DNA of 64,000 nucleotides from positions 164,044 through 228,043 of the forward strand of contig NZ_JAELXS010000008.1 of NCBI RefSeq assembly GCF_016427505.1. Direction: 5' to 3'. Shown here piece after piece: positions 46,512 to 55,140 of this stretch. The stretch comes from Sphingomonas mollis. Lineage in GTDB: Bacteria; Pseudomonadota; Alphaproteobacteria; Sphingomonadales; Sphingomonadaceae. The notes under the pieces are model-generated. The model worked only from the letters and a program-made list of their open reading frames with translations. It had not been told where the DNA came from and did not search any database. How positions within the stretch are numbered: the first letter of the stretch is position 1; the number at the start of each line of letters is the position of its first letter. A program made the position numbers and the translations under genes.

Positions 46512-47897
46512 ATGTTCCGCTCGCCTTTCGCCCTTGCGCTCCTGCTCGGCACCGCTGCCGCCGCCCAGCAACCCGCCCCCGCGCCGCAATCCCCGCCGGC
46601 CGCCGCTGGCCAGCAGCCGGCGGGGCAGGGTGACGGCGGCCTGATCGTCGATGTCGAGGGCGGCATCTCCGCGCCGACGCCGATCGCGATTCCTGTCATG
46701 CCCGCCGCCGCGGTGGTGAACACTCCTGCCGGCTCCACCGATGCGCTCGGCCGCCAGTTGTCGGATATCATCGCCAACGACCTGCGCAATTCCGGCCTGT
46801 TCACGCCGCTGTCGCCCGGCCAGTTGAAGTCGGTGTCGTTCCCGGAAGTGACGCAGCCCGCCTATGACCATTGGCGCGGCACGCAGGCACAGGCATTGGT
46901 GCAGGGGTATATCCGCGCCAATGGCGACGGCACGCTGACGGTCGGCTGTTATCTGTACGACGTGTCGGCGCAGCGTGAACTGGCGCGGCAGGGTTTCGTC
47001 GTGCCGCCCGCTGACTGGCGCCGCGCCGCGCATAAGTGCGCCGACACGGTCTATTCGCGGCTGACCGGCGAGGGTCCGTATTTCGACAGCCGCGTCGTCT
47101 ACGTCGCCGAGACGGGGCCGAAGGACAAGCGCATCAAACGACTGGCGATCATGGATCAGGATGGTGCGAACCACCGCTTCCTGACCAACGGCCAGTCTAT
47201 CGTGCTGACGCCGCGCTTCGCACCGAACCAGCAGTCGATCGTGTATATGAGCTATGTCGGGCGCATCCCGTCGATCTATGTCTACGATATCGGGTCGGGC
47301 CGGCAGCGTCTGGTGGTGCAGAACGTTGCGACCACCTTCGCGCCGCGCTTCTCGCCCGATGGCCGCAATATCCTGTTCTCGATGGCGACGGGCGGCAACA
47401 CCGACCTGTACCGGGTATCGAGTCAGGGGGGCACGCCAACCCGGTTGACGACGTCGCCCGGCATCGACACCGGCGGCAGCTATTCGCCCGATGGCAGCCG
47501 CATCGTGTTCGAATCGGATCGCTCCGGCGGCCAGCAGATCTACGTCATGAACGCCGATGGATCGAACCAGCAGCGGATCAGCTTCGGCGGCGGTCGTTAT
47601 GCCACCCCGGTCTGGAGCCCGCGTGGCGACCTGATCGCCTTCACCAAGCTGGCGGGCAATTTCCGCATCGGCACCATGTCGCCATCGGGCGGTGGTGAGA
47701 AATTGCTGACCAACGACTGGTCGGACGAGGGGCCGAGCTGGTCGCCGAATGGCCGCGCGATCACTTTCTATCGCTCGGGCCGGGGTTCATCGGGCAAGGC
47801 GACCCTGTGGATGGTTGACCTGACCGGCGTCAACGAACGCCGTATCCCGACCCCGCTCGACGGTTCCGACCCCGCCTGGGGGCCGCTGCGCCCCTGA
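46512..47897 (+). CDS. tolB: Tol-Pal beta-propeller protein TolB
   Basis: A 461-residue periplasmic protein: signal peptide, N-terminal domain (about residues 60-170), then a six-bladed propeller of WD40-like PD40 repeats (PRFAPNQQSIVYMSY, PRFSPDGRNILFSM, GSYSPDGSRIVFES, PVWSPRGDLIAF, PSWSPNGRAITFY). It binds Pal and TolA. Of three possible starts (TTG 46500, ATG 46506, ATG 46512) the last is best spaced from gagg. Confidence 0.95.
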   Translation: MFRSPFALALLLGTAAAAQQPAPAPQSPPAAAGQQPAGQGDGGLIVDVEGGISAPTPIAIPVMPAAAVVNTPAGSTDALGRQLSDIIANDLRNSGLFTPLSPGQLKSVSFPEVTQPAYDHWRGTQAQALVQGYIRANGDGTLTVGCYLYDVSAQRELARQGFVVPPADWRRAAHKCADTVYSRLTGEGPYFDSRVVYVAETGPKDKRIKRLAIMDQDGANHRFLTNGQSIVLTPRFAPNQQSIVYMSYVGRIPSIYVYDIGSGRQRLVVQNVATTFAPRFSPDGRNILFSMATGGNTDLYRVSSQGGTPTRLTTSPGIDTGGSYSPDGSRIVFESDRSGGQQIYVMNADGSNQQRISFGGGRYATPVWSPRGDLIAFTKLAGNFRIGTMSPSGGGEKLLTNDWSDEGPSWSPNGRAITFYRSGRGSSGKATLWMVDLTGVNERRIPTPLDGSDPAWGPLRP

Positions 47898-47926
47898 ATT
47901 TTCGATACACACTGGGAGATAATGTT

Positions 47927-48448
47927 ATGGCCAAGCTGAAGACCAGCCTCATCATCGCCACCGCCGCGCTGGCGATCGCCGCCTGTTCCAAGAAGCGCCC
48001 CGAGGTATTGCCGCCCGCGCCCGTGCAGAACACGGGCGACACCGGCCCGACCGGCCCGGTCACACCGACCGATGGCGCGATCACGCCCGGCTCGGATGCC
48101 GATTTCAAGCGGTCGGTCACGTCTAACACCGTGCTGTTCGGCCTCGACCAGTATGACATCGATCCCGCCGCGCGCACGATCCTCGACAATCAGGCACAGT
48201 GGCTGGCCCGCTATCCCAATGTCCGCATCACGATCGAGGGGCATTGCGACGAGCGCGGCACCCGCGAATACAACCTCGCATTGGGCGATCGTCGCGCCAA
48301 CGCCGCCAAAAACTATCTGGCGGCGCGTGGCGTATCGGCCACGCGGATGACGACGATCAGCTATGGCAGCGAACGCCCGGTCGCGACCGGTTCGGACGAC
48401 GAGGCCTATGCCCAGAACCGCCGCGCGGTGACGATCGTCCTCGGCTGA
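47927..48448 (+). CDS. pal: Peptidoglycan-associated lipoprotein Pal
   Basis: A 173-residue lipoprotein (lipobox IAAC, C20) with a Gly/Pro/Thr linker and an OmpA-like peptidoglycan-binding domain (VRITIEGHCDERGTREYNLALGDRRANAAKNYL). It tethers the outer membrane to the wall. Last gene of the Tol-Pal operon here; no cpoB/ybgF gene follows. Confidence 0.97.
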   Translation: MAKLKTSLIIATAALAIAACSKKRPEVLPPAPVQNTGDTGPTGPVTPTDGAITPGSDADFKRSVTSNTVLFGLDQYDIDPAARTILDNQAQWLARYPNVRITIEGHCDERGTREYNLALGDRRANAAKNYLAARGVSATRMTTISYGSERPVATGSDDEAYAQNRRAVTIVLG

Positions 48449-48518
48449 TCCCATCGGCGGTAAATGAACTTGGCTGTGACAGCGGCGTTGTCATTGTTTC
48501 GCCCCAAGGAGCAATTCG

Positions 48519-48899
48519 ATGAAACAGCTGATCGCCGCCTTCGCCGTGGCCGCCATAGTCACCCCCATGGCCGCTGCGCCCGCCGAGGCGCAGCGCCGCG
48601 AATCGCGTGACAACCGCTGGCAGGGTGATCGCGACGGCAATTGGAACCCCCAGGACAGCTATCGCAAGGGCAATTACCGTGAGCGCCGGCTGGGTCGGAA
48701 CGATCGCATCTATCGCGGTCAGGACGGCCGGGCCTATTGCAAGCGCAACGATGGCACGACGGGACTGGTGATCGGCGCGGTGGGCGGCGGTCTGCTAGCC
48801 AACCTGATCGGCGGCGGGACGCTCGGCACGCTGGCCGGTGCCGGTGGTGGTGCGCTGCTGGGCCGGTCGGTCGATCGCGGCAAGGTGAAGTGCCGCTGA
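48519..48899 (+). CDS. Glycine-zipper 2TM-domain outer-membrane protein
   Basis: A 126-residue protein with a signal peptide (cleavage after AEAQ), an Arg/Asp/Asn-rich segment, and a C-terminal glycine zipper of about 35 residues ([34 protein letters not shown]), the motif of 17-kDa surface antigen-like proteins. Two cysteines flank the zipper (AYCKRND and KVKCR). It is monocistronic: a terminator follows directly. Probable envelope-stabilising or stress protein. Confidence 0.85.
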   Translation: MKQLIAAFAVAAIVTPMAAAPAEAQRRESRDNRWQGDRDGNWNPQDSYRKGNYRERRLGRNDRIYRGQDGRAYCKRNDGTTGLVIGAVGGGLLANLIGGGTLGTLAGAGGGALLGRSVDRGKVKCR

Positions 48900-48921
48900 T
48901 CGATTATCGTCGGTAAGCCTG

Positions 48922-48965
48922 AGGCGCCGGTGGAGATAGCTCCGCCGGCGCCTTCGTTTTTACGA
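48922..48965 (+). terminator. Rho-independent terminator
   Basis: The 14-bp stem aggcgccggtggag (48922-48935) pairs with ctccgccggcgcct (48940-48953), one pair being G-U, and is followed by tcgttttt. It ends the glycine-zipper gene transcript and perhaps the Tol-Pal read-through. Confidence 0.9.
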
Positions 48966-48989
48966 ACGGCTTGCCAACCTCTCGAAAAC

Positions 48990-49020
48990 GATATTAAAGT
49001 GATATCAGATTAAGGGAGGC
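48990..49020 (+). promoter_or_regulatory. AT-rich leader of the SPFH operon with small palindrome and strong RBS
   Basis: A short AT-rich patch before the SPFH gene contains the inverted repeat gatat (48990-48994)/atatc (49002-49006), the palindrome tgatatca (49000-49007), and aagggaggc as ribosome-binding site. A ttgcca at 48971-48976 might be a -35 box with a -10 in this patch. It may be the operator for the ribbon-helix-helix protein encoded in the same operon (inference). Confidence 0.4.
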
Positions 49021-49024
49021 AGAG

Positions 49025-49936
49025 ATGGCAATCGTATCATCGAACGAACGACAGGCACTCACCCATTCGCGCGAATATGGCGCATCGACCTTCAGCGGGC
49101 TGGCGATGCTGGGCGCGCTTGCGCTGTTGATCCTGTTCGGGGCGTACGGCGTCTACAGCCTGGCCAGCGAGGCGTGGCCGCTGATTCTGTCGGTGGTGCC
49201 GATCGGATGCATGCTGGCGGCGCTGTTCATCGTCTGCGGTTTCTACATGCTGCAACCCAATCAGGCCGCGGCCATCACCCTGTTCGGTGCCTATCGTGGC
49301 ACCGACCGGGTGGCGGGGCTGCGCTGGGTCCTGCCGTGGTTGATCCGTCGCACCATCTCTGTCCGGTCGAACAACGTCATCTCCGAACGCATCAAGGTCA
49401 ACGATCTGCGTGGCAATCCGATCGAGATGGCGGCGCAGGTCGTCTGGCGCGTTACCGATACTGCGCAGGCGCTGTTCGATGTCGACGATTACAAGGCGTT
49501 CGTGAACGTCCAGATCGAGGCCGCCGTCCGCACCATCGGCTCGCGCTATCCCTATGACGATTACGAGCATCAGGAGATCACGTTGCGTGGCCATCACGAT
49601 CAGGTCGGCGGCGAGCTGCGCACCGAACTGATCGCGCGACTGGTCGTGGCGGGGATCACCGTGGACGAATGCGGCTTCACGCATCTGGCCTATGCACAGG
49701 AGATCGCCGGGGCGATGCTCCGCCGGCAACAGGCGCAGGCGGTGGTCGCGGCGCGATCGACGCTGGTCGAGGGCGCGGTCGGCATGGTCGAGATGGCGCT
49801 GGCGCTGCTTAGTGAAAAGAACGTCGTCGAACTGGACGACGAACGGCGTGCGGCGATGGTATCGAACCTGATGGTCGTGCTCTGCGGCGAGCGCGATACG
49901 CAGCCGGTGGTCAACGCAGGGTCGCTGTACCAGTAA
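49025..49936 (+). CDS. SPFH/band 7 domain protein
   Basis: A 303-residue stomatin-like protein. Two N-terminal helices (GLAMLGALALLILFGAYGVYSLA and LILSVVPIGCMLAALFIVCGFYML) are followed by the SPFH domain (PNQAAAITLFGAYRGTDRVAGLRWVLPW, ISERIKVNDLRGNPIEMAAQVVWRV) and an Ala/Gln helix (AGAMLRRQQAQAVVAARSTLVEGAVGMVEMAL). Such proteins form membrane-microdomain scaffolds. It is translationally coupled (TAATG) to a small DNA-binding protein. Confidence 0.92.
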   Translation: MAIVSSNERQALTHSREYGASTFSGLAMLGALALLILFGAYGVYSLASEAWPLILSVVPIGCMLAALFIVCGFYMLQPNQAAAITLFGAYRGTDRVAGLRWVLPWLIRRTISVRSNNVISERIKVNDLRGNPIEMAAQVVWRVTDTAQALFDVDDYKAFVNVQIEAAVRTIGSRYPYDDYEHQEITLRGHHDQVGGELRTELIARLVVAGITVDECGFTHLAYAQEIAGAMLRRQQAQAVVAARSTLVEGAVGMVEMALALLSEKNVVELDDERRAAMVSNLMVVLCGERDTQPVVNAGSLYQ

Positions 49937-50136
49937 TGTCGAGCGCGCCGCGTAAGTCCTTTCCGCTTCGTCTCGATCCGGCGCTGTATGCCGCGATCGA
50001 GCGGGCGGCGGCGGGCGATCTGCGCAGCGTCAATGCCGAGGTCGAATGCCTGTTGCGCGAGGCGCTGGCGCGGCGTGGCGTGAAGCTGGATGTCCCCGTG
50101 CCGGCCCGGCGCGGACGGCCACCGAAAGAGGAATGA
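49936..50136 (+). CDS. Ribbon-helix-helix (Arc/HicB-type) small protein
   Basis: A 66-residue protein with the Arc-type ribbon-helix-helix pattern: strand FPLRLDPALYAAIERAAA, then the helix NAEVECLLREALARRG, and a basic tail RRGRPPKEE resembling an AT-hook. It is likely a dimeric DNA-binding repressor or antitoxin-like protein. No toxin gene is adjacent; the partner is the SPFH protein upstream. Confidence 0.8.
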   Translation: MSSAPRKSFPLRLDPALYAAIERAAAGDLRSVNAEVECLLREALARRGVKLDVPVPARRGRPPKEE

Positions 50137-50137
50137 G

Positions 50138-50239
50138 ATGACCGTTCGCAAATTGATGTTCGGCCTGGCCGCCGCGATCGTCGTCCTGTCCTGCGCCGCG
50201 ATGTCGGTCGCGGCGGCGCGGGCGCTGGGGTTCTTCTAG
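50138..50239 (+). CDS. 33-residue hydrophobic mini-protein
   Basis: The ATG at 50138 follows the RHH stop by 1 bp; the product is a basic start MTVRKLM, a hydrophobic core (FGLAAAIVVLSCAAMSVAAARAL) and GFF at the end. It could be a single-pass membrane peptide or a short signal-like protein. The preceding aaagaggaatgag gives a workable ribosome-binding site. No family is recognised; its support is position in the operon. Confidence 0.5.
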   Translation: MTVRKLMFGLAAAIVVLSCAAMSVAAARALGFF

Positions 50240-50242
50240 CGG

Positions 50243-51094
50243 CTATCCCAGCGACGCGTCGAGCAACCGCGCCAGTCGCAGACCGCCCTTCACCACCTCG
50301 TCGCGGGCCAGCGGGACCAGCCGGGCGATCGTCGCTTCGTCGAGCTTCAACCGCGCCGGGGTCGGTGCGCAGGGATCGCCGCCCATCGCCGCTTCATAGG
50401 CGATGCGGGCATCCCGCCAGCTTTCGCGGCTCCAGTCGGTGGTGGTGCCCGCCCCCAGCCGCCGGCGGACCGCCGCCGGGTATCGCTTCACCAGCGGCGG
50501 CGGCGTCGAGATCGCACGTTCCGCCAGCAGTCCGTCCCAGATCGAATGCAGGTTCAGTCGGAGCGGCGCATAGATGCCATAATCCGCCTTGGCGTCGTTG
50601 CCGCCCTTGTCCCCCTTGTCGCCAGCATGCAGCGGCTGGTGGAGATCGCCGACGAAGTGGACCAGGAACGCCAGCGCCATCGCCCGGTCCTTCGCGCTCG
50701 CCCGCCGGTTTTTCAGCACCGCCTGCTGCCGGTCGATCTGGGTCGACACGCAGTCGCCGTCCTTGCATGCCGGTTCCAGCGTGAAGGGCTGGCAGATGTT
50801 CACGTTCTGATAGTGCCAGCTATAGGCGTAGCCGAAGCGCGACTGGCCGGCGGCGTCCTTCAGCGGCTTGATGCAATCGGGCCAGATGCTCGCTGCCTCG
50901 ATCGTCCGCGCCGGGCAGGTCGGCGTGTCGAGTTCCGCCTGCGCCGCCAGCACGCGGCGGATCGCCACCCGCGTCGCCGGCTTCACATTGGCCCAGGCGA
51001 TCGCCGCGACCGTTTCATGGCCATATTCCCAATACGCAGATGCGGGCTGCGCGGTCATCAGCAGGGCGAGCGTAGCGAGCAGACGGCGGATCAT
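50243..51094 (-). CDS. S1/P1 nuclease family protein
   Basis: A 283-residue secreted Zn-dependent nuclease. The signal peptide ends before the mature YWEYGHETVAAIAW start, which contains Zn ligands (Trp and His). Other ligand blocks: WHYQNV, LVHFVGDLHQPLHAGDKGDKGGND and LNLHSIWD. It degrades single-stranded nucleic acids in the periplasm or outside, perhaps for phosphate scavenging. Its ATG overlaps the stop of the isoaspartyl peptidase gene. Confidence 0.93.
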   Translation of the reverse strand: MIRRLLATLALLMTAQPASAYWEYGHETVAAIAWANVKPATRVAIRRVLAAQAELDTPTCPARTIEAASIWPDCIKPLKDAAGQSRFGYAYSWHYQNVNICQPFTLEPACKDGDCVSTQIDRQQAVLKNRRASAKDRAMALAFLVHFVGDLHQPLHAGDKGDKGGNDAKADYGIYAPLRLNLHSIWDGLLAERAISTPPPLVKRYPAAVRRRLGAGTTTDWSRESWRDARIAYEAAMGGDPCAPTPARLKLDEATIARLVPLARDEVVKGGLRLARLLDASLG

Positions 51095-52020
51095 GCCTCG
51101 TCACCATAGATCGCCACGACCGGTTCGCCGGCCGAGGTGATCGAGCCGCGATACATGCCCGGCGTGGCGAAGCTCCACACCGCCTCGCCGCCGGGACCGG
51201 TGACGATCACGCCGCCGGTGCCGCCGAGTGCCTTCACGCTGGCGATCACCGTGTCGGCGGCCTGTTGCAGCGATTCGCCCAGCATCCGCACCCGCGCGCC
51301 GATCTCGTGGCCGACGCTTTCGCGGATGAAGAATTCGCCCGATCCCGTCGCCGATACGGCCACGGAGCGATCGTCGGCATAGGTGCCGGCGCCGATCAGC
51401 GGCGAGTCGCCGACCCGGCCCCAGCGTTTGCCGGTCACGCCGCCGGTCGAGGTCGCGGCGGCGACGTGGCCGGCCATGTCGCACGCCACCGCGCCGACGG
51501 TGCCGTACTTCATATCGACGTCGAACCAGTCGTCATCCGCCTTCATCGATTCGAGTTGGTGGCGACGCGCCGGGATCACGAACCAGTCGTTATCGACCGG
51601 CTCGACCCCCTGTTCGGCGGCGAAGCGTTCGGCGCCAGCGCCGGCGAGCAGGACGTGCGGGCTGTGCTCCATCACTGCACGGGCCAGCGCCACCGGATGC
51701 CGCGCCGTGGTGACGCCCGCCACCGCGCCCGCGCGCCGGCCGGTGCCCTCCATGATCGCGGCGTCCAGCTCGACCCCGCCCTCGAACGTCAGCGCCGCGC
51801 CGTGGCCGGCGTTGAAGGCGGGATCGTCCTCCAGCACCTCGATCGCCGCCTGCACCGCATCGATTGCCGCGCCGCCGCCGGTCAGCACCGCGCCGCCGGC
51901 GTCCAGTGCGCGGGCGAGGGCGGCGCGGGCGGCGGCGTCCGCCTCCGCGCTCAGCGTCGATCGTTCGATGATGCCCGATCCGCCGTGGATCACCAGCGTC
52001 CAGTGTCGTTGGTCGGTCAT
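51091..52020 (-). CDS. iaaA: Isoaspartyl peptidase/L-asparaginase (Ntn hydrolase)
   Basis: A 309-residue precursor of the plant-type asparaginase family. It starts LVIHGGSG; the autoprocessing site is at [10 protein letters not shown], where the Thr becomes the nucleophile of the beta chain; [23 protein letters not shown] binds substrate. It hydrolyses isoaspartyl dipeptides and asparagine in the cytoplasm. A 104-bp divergent gap to ispG holds its promoter. Confidence 0.93.
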   Translation of the reverse strand: MTDQRHWTLVIHGGSGIIERSTLSAEADAAARAALARALDAGGAVLTGGGAAIDAVQAAIEVLEDDPAFNAGHGAALTFEGGVELDAAIMEGTGRRAGAVAGVTTARHPVALARAVMEHSPHVLLAGAGAERFAAEQGVEPVDNDWFVIPARRHQLESMKADDDWFDVDMKYGTVGAVACDMAGHVAAATSTGGVTGKRWGRVGDSPLIGAGTYADDRSVAVSATGSGEFFIRESVGHEIGARVRMLGESLQQAADTVIASVKALGGTGGVIVTGPGGEAVWSFATPGMYRGSITSAGEPVVAIYGDEA

Positions 52021-52124
52021 TGTGGGTCAGGCTCCATGCGGTAACTGGCGCCGCGCCGGTAGCAGATCGGCGGCCGCTCGCCATGGTCTTCCTGTTGTCA
52101 TCGTGGCGGCGTATAGGTTGCGCC

Positions 52125-53249
52125 ATGTCCATTCGTCCGTGGCGCGACATCGTGCGCCGTCCGAGCCGCCAGATCATGGTCGGCAATGTCCCCGTCGGCG
52201 GTGACGCCCCCGTCACCGTCCAGACGATGACCAATACACCGACCGACGACGCGCGGGCGACGATCGACCAGATCCGTCGCTGCGAGGATGCTGGCGTCGA
52301 CATCATCCGGGTGTCGTGCCCCGATGTGGAAAGCACCGCCGCGCTGAAGCAGATCGTCCGCGCGTCGCGCGTGCCGATCGTCGCCGACATCCATTTCCAC
52401 TATAAGCGGGCGCTGGAAGCCGCCGATGCGGGCGCGGCGTGCCTGCGCATCAACCCCGGCAATATCGGGTCGTCGGCGCGAGTGAAGGAGGTCGTGAACG
52501 CGGCCAAGGCCAATGGCTGCGCGATCCGCATCGGCGTGAACGGCGGCAGCCTCGAAAAGCATCTGCTCGAAAAATATGGCGAGCCGTGCCCCGATGCGCT
52601 GGTCGAATCGGCGATGGATCACATCAAGCTGTTGCAGGATCATGATTTCCACGAGTTCAAGGTCGCGGTGAAGGCGTCCGACCTGTTCCTGGCGGTCGCG
52701 GCGTATCAGCAACTGGCCGAACAGGTCGATTGCCCGCTGCATCTGGGCATCACCGAGGCAGGCGGCTTCGTCGGCGGGACGGTGAAGAGCGCGATCGGGA
52801 TGGGGTCGCTGTTGTGGTACGGCATCGGCGACACGATCCGCGTCTCGCTGTCGGCCGAGCCGGAAGAGGAGGTGCGCGTCGGCTTCGAGATCCTGAAGTC
52901 GCTGGGCATCCGCAACCGCGGTGTCCGCGTCGTGTCGTGCCCCAGCTGTGCGCGGCAGGGTTTCGACGTGATCCGCACCGTGCAGGCGCTGGAGGAGCGG
53001 TTGCAGCATATCCGCACACCGATGTCGCTGTCGGTGCTGGGTTGCGTGGTCAACGGCCCCGGCGAAGCGCGGGAAACCGATATCGGCATCACCGGCGGCG
53101 GCAATGGCAAGCACATGGTCTATCTGTCGGGCGTCACCGACCATCATGTCCAGGACGCCGACATGATCGAGCATATCGTGAAGCTGGTCGAGGCGAAGGC
53201 CGCCGAGATCGAAGCAGCGTCGGAGCCCGTCGCGGTGGCGGCGGAATAA
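52125..53249 (+). CDS. ispG: 4-hydroxy-3-methylbut-2-enyl diphosphate synthase
   Basis: The 374-residue [4Fe-4S] enzyme of the MEP isoprenoid pathway. It starts [28 protein letters not shown]; the cluster ligands are in [11 protein letters not shown] (two Cys), [11 protein letters not shown] (Cys and Glu). The last residues, [11 protein letters not shown], are repeated at the end of the next gene. The ATG at 52125 is chosen because the family N-terminus starts here. Confidence 0.97.
   Translation: MSIRPWRDIVRRPSRQIMVGNVPVGGDAPVTVQTMTNTPTDDARATIDQIRRCEDAGVDIIRVSCPDVESTAALKQIVRASRVPIVADIHFHYKRALEAADAGAACLRINPGNIGSSARVKEVVNAAKANGCAIRIGVNGGSLEKHLLEKYGEPCPDALVESAMDHIKLLQDHDFHEFKVAVKASDLFLAVAAYQQLAEQVDCPLHLGITEAGGFVGGTVKSAIGMGSLLWYGIGDTIRVSLSAEPEEEVRVGFEILKSLGIRNRGVRVVSCPSCARQGFDVIRTVQALEERLQHIRTPMSLSVLGCVVNGPGEARETDIGITGGGNGKHMVYLSGVTDHHVQDADMIEHIVKLVEAKAAEIEAASEPVAVAAE
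53214..53246 (+). repeat. Direct repeat, copy A (end of ispG)
   Basis: This 33-bp stretch beginning gcagcgtcggagcc recurs at 53736-53768 with one mismatch. Both copies end in the stop region of their gene and are read in the same frame as [10 protein letters not shown]. Confidence 0.9.
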
Positions 53250-53258
53250 GGGGGGGCA

Positions 53259-53771
53259 ATGGGTTTTCAGATCAGTTGGCTGGCAGCGAGGGCGCCGAAG
53301 GCGACGCTGCTGGAGGCATTGCACCTGACCGACACGGGTGTACCGGACGAGGCGAACGAGGCGCCGTTTTCGGTCGCGGAGCTTTCCGGCGGCTGGTCGC
53401 TCATCTGGTCGAACGACGTGGAGTGGGCACTTCCGTCCCGCGTTCCGGTGCTGGTCACGCAGACTGCCGTGGTCGCGTTCATGGTATTCGAGGGCATCGA
53501 CGCCTCGTTCGTCGACTATGCCGGTCCCGATGGAAACTGGTCCGTCAGTTATGGTCTGGAGGACGGGGGCGCATTGCATGGTGAATGGCCCCCGGCGCTG
53601 GCGCCCGTAGCGGCCGCGGCCAGCGGACCATTTGACGTGCCGGGCGATCTGGCGCGGGCGCTTACCGGCTACGCTTATAATCGAGCGGACGATGGAATTC
53701 GCTTCACGATCGCCGAGATTGAATCGGCGTCGGGGGCAGCGTCGGAGCCGGTCGCGGTGGCGGCGGAATGA
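53259..53771 (+). CDS. Hypothetical protein with an ispG-like C-terminal tail
   Basis: A 170-residue soluble protein I do not recognise. It starts MGFQISWLAARAPKATLLEAL and has alternating strands with many Trp/Phe (FSVAELSGGWSLIWSNDVEWAL, VVAFMVFEGIDASFVDY, WSVSYGLEDGGALHGEWPP), the look of a small alpha/beta immunity-type domain. The last ten residues [10 protein letters not shown] duplicate the IspG end. A strong SD (aaggggggg) precedes the ATG; the stop overlaps the GNAT start. Confidence 0.75.
   Translation: MGFQISWLAARAPKATLLEALHLTDTGVPDEANEAPFSVAELSGGWSLIWSNDVEWALPSRVPVLVTQTAVVAFMVFEGIDASFVDYAGPDGNWSVSYGLEDGGALHGEWPPALAPVAAAASGPFDVPGDLARALTGYAYNRADDGIRFTIAEIESASGAASEPVAVAAE
53736..53768 (+). 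repeat. Direct repeat, copy B (end of the hypothetical gene)
   Basis: Second copy of the 33-bp repeat at 53214-53246, 522 bp downstream. A shorter upstream match (cgccgagat, gaa) at 53201-53213 and 53711-53723 suggests the duplicated unit was longer and that copy B carries a small insertion. Confidence 0.9.
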
Positions 53772-54250
53772 CGCTGGCGATCCGCCGGGTCGAACCCGGC
53801 GACGTGGTCGCGATCCTCGACCTGATCGTCGCGCTGGCGGTATACGAGCGTGAACCGGATGCGGTGCGGGCGACCGAGGCGTCGCTGCATGCCACGCTGT
53901 TCGGTCCGGCGGCGGAAGTCTTCGCGCATGTCGCCGAGATCGATGGCCGGGTCGAGGGCGTGGCGCTGTGGTTCCGAACCTATTCGACATGGACGGGACG
54001 GCCGAGCCTGTATCTGGAGGATCTGTTCGTGTCCGAGGCGGCGCGCGGCACCGGGGCGGGCAAGGCGTTGCTGACCGCGCTGGCGCAGGAAGCCAAGCGT
54101 CAGGATTGTGCGCGGATCGACTGGGCGGTGCTCGACTGGAACGACACGGCCAAGACCTTCTACAGCCATATCGGCGCCAAGCGGTCGGCCGGCTGGGAGC
54201 CGTGGCGGCTGGAAGGCGAGGCGCTGGACCGGCTGGCCGGCGAAGGGTGA
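53768..54250 (+). CDS. GNAT family N-acetyltransferase
   Basis: A 160-residue acetyltransferase with LAIRRVEPGDVVAILDLIVALAVYE at the N-terminus, LYLEDLFVSEAARGTGAGKALLTALAQEA (acetyl-CoA-binding RGTGAGK loop) and DWAVLDWNDTAKTFYSHIGA, which is the pattern of diamine/spermidine-type GNATs. Substrate unknown. ATGA overlap with the upstream gene and GTGA overlap with the transporter gene. Confidence 0.9.
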   Translation: MTLAIRRVEPGDVVAILDLIVALAVYEREPDAVRATEASLHATLFGPAAEVFAHVAEIDGRVEGVALWFRTYSTWTGRPSLYLEDLFVSEAARGTGAGKALLTALAQEAKRQDCARIDWAVLDWNDTAKTFYSHIGAKRSAGWEPWRLEGEALDRLAGEG

Positions 54251-55140
54251 GGCCGACACCGACCGTCGTCTTCGCGGTTGCGGCGCTGGGGATCGGCGTC
54301 TTTTCGGTCATGGATGCCGCGATGAAGGCGCTGGTGCTGGCGATCGGCGTGTACAACACGATGTTCTGGCGCGCGTTCGGCAATGTCGCGATCGGCGGGG
54401 CGTTGTGGAGCGTGGGGCCGCGCATCTGGCCCGATCGCCGGACGCTGGGGCTGCACCTCGCCAGAGGCGGCGTGACGACGGCGATGGCGCTGCTGTTCTT
54501 CTGGGGACTGGCGCGGGTGCCGATGACGCTGGGCGTGGCGATCGGTTACACCGCGCCGATCCTCGCGCTGGGGCTGGCGGTGCTGTTTTTGGGCGAGCGG
54601 GCCGGGTGGCGGGCGCTGGTCGCCGGGATCGCGGCACTGGCGGGGATCGCCATCATTCTGGCGGGGCAATCACGGAGTGCGCCGGCACCGGCGGCGTGGT
54701 GGGGATCGGTGGCGATCCTCGCATCAGCGGTGCTGTATGCGATCAACCTGATCCTTGCGCGCTTGCAGGCGCTGGCGGCCAAGCCGGTGGAGATCGCGCT
54801 GTTCCAGTCGGTCGTCGTGCTGGCGACGCTGGCGCTGGCGGCGCCGTGGCTGATGGTGGTGCCGCCGGTCGGGCTGGTTCCGTTGCTGGGACTCGCTGCC
54901 GTGCTGGGATCGATATCGATGCTGCTGCTCGGCTGGGCCTATGCGCGGGGCGAGGCGAGTTATCTGGCGGCGACCGAATATACCTCGTTCGTCTGGGCAG
55001 CAGCGCTGGGGTGGATCGTGTTCGGCGAGGCGGTGTCGATGTGGACGCTGGCGGGGGCCGGGGTGATCGTGGCGGCGTGCCTGTTCGCAGGCCGGCGGCG
55101 GGATATATTGGCGAGTGCGGAGGTCGGGGCGCAGGCCTGA
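54247..55140 (+). CDS. DMT/EamA family transporter
   Basis: A 297-residue protein with ten predicted helices in two EamA repeats; the first spans residues 5-140 (FAVAALGIGVFSVMDAAMKAL onward), the second residues 150-285 (GSVAILASAVLYAINLILARL, TEYTSFVWAAALGWIVFGE). Probably a small-metabolite exporter. GTG start at 54247 overlaps the GNAT stop; an upstream in-frame extension would overlap that gene. Confidence 0.9.
   Translation: MRPTPTVVFAVAALGIGVFSVMDAAMKALVLAIGVYNTMFWRAFGNVAIGGALWSVGPRIWPDRRTLGLHLARGGVTTAMALLFFWGLARVPMTLGVAIGYTAPILALGLAVLFLGERAGWRALVAGIAALAGIAIILAGQSRSAPAPAAWWGSVAILASAVLYAINLILARLQALAAKPVEIALFQSVVVLATLALAAPWLMVVPPVGLVPLLGLAAVLGSISMLLLGWAYARGEASYLAATEYTSFVWAAALGWIVFGEAVSMWTLAGAGVIVAACLFAGRRRDILASAEVGAQA

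Noticed and set aside
49936..50239. Classical type II toxin-antitoxin pair
   Set aside because: Only the RHH half resembles an antitoxin; the next ORF is a 33-residue hydrophobic peptide, not a known toxin fold.
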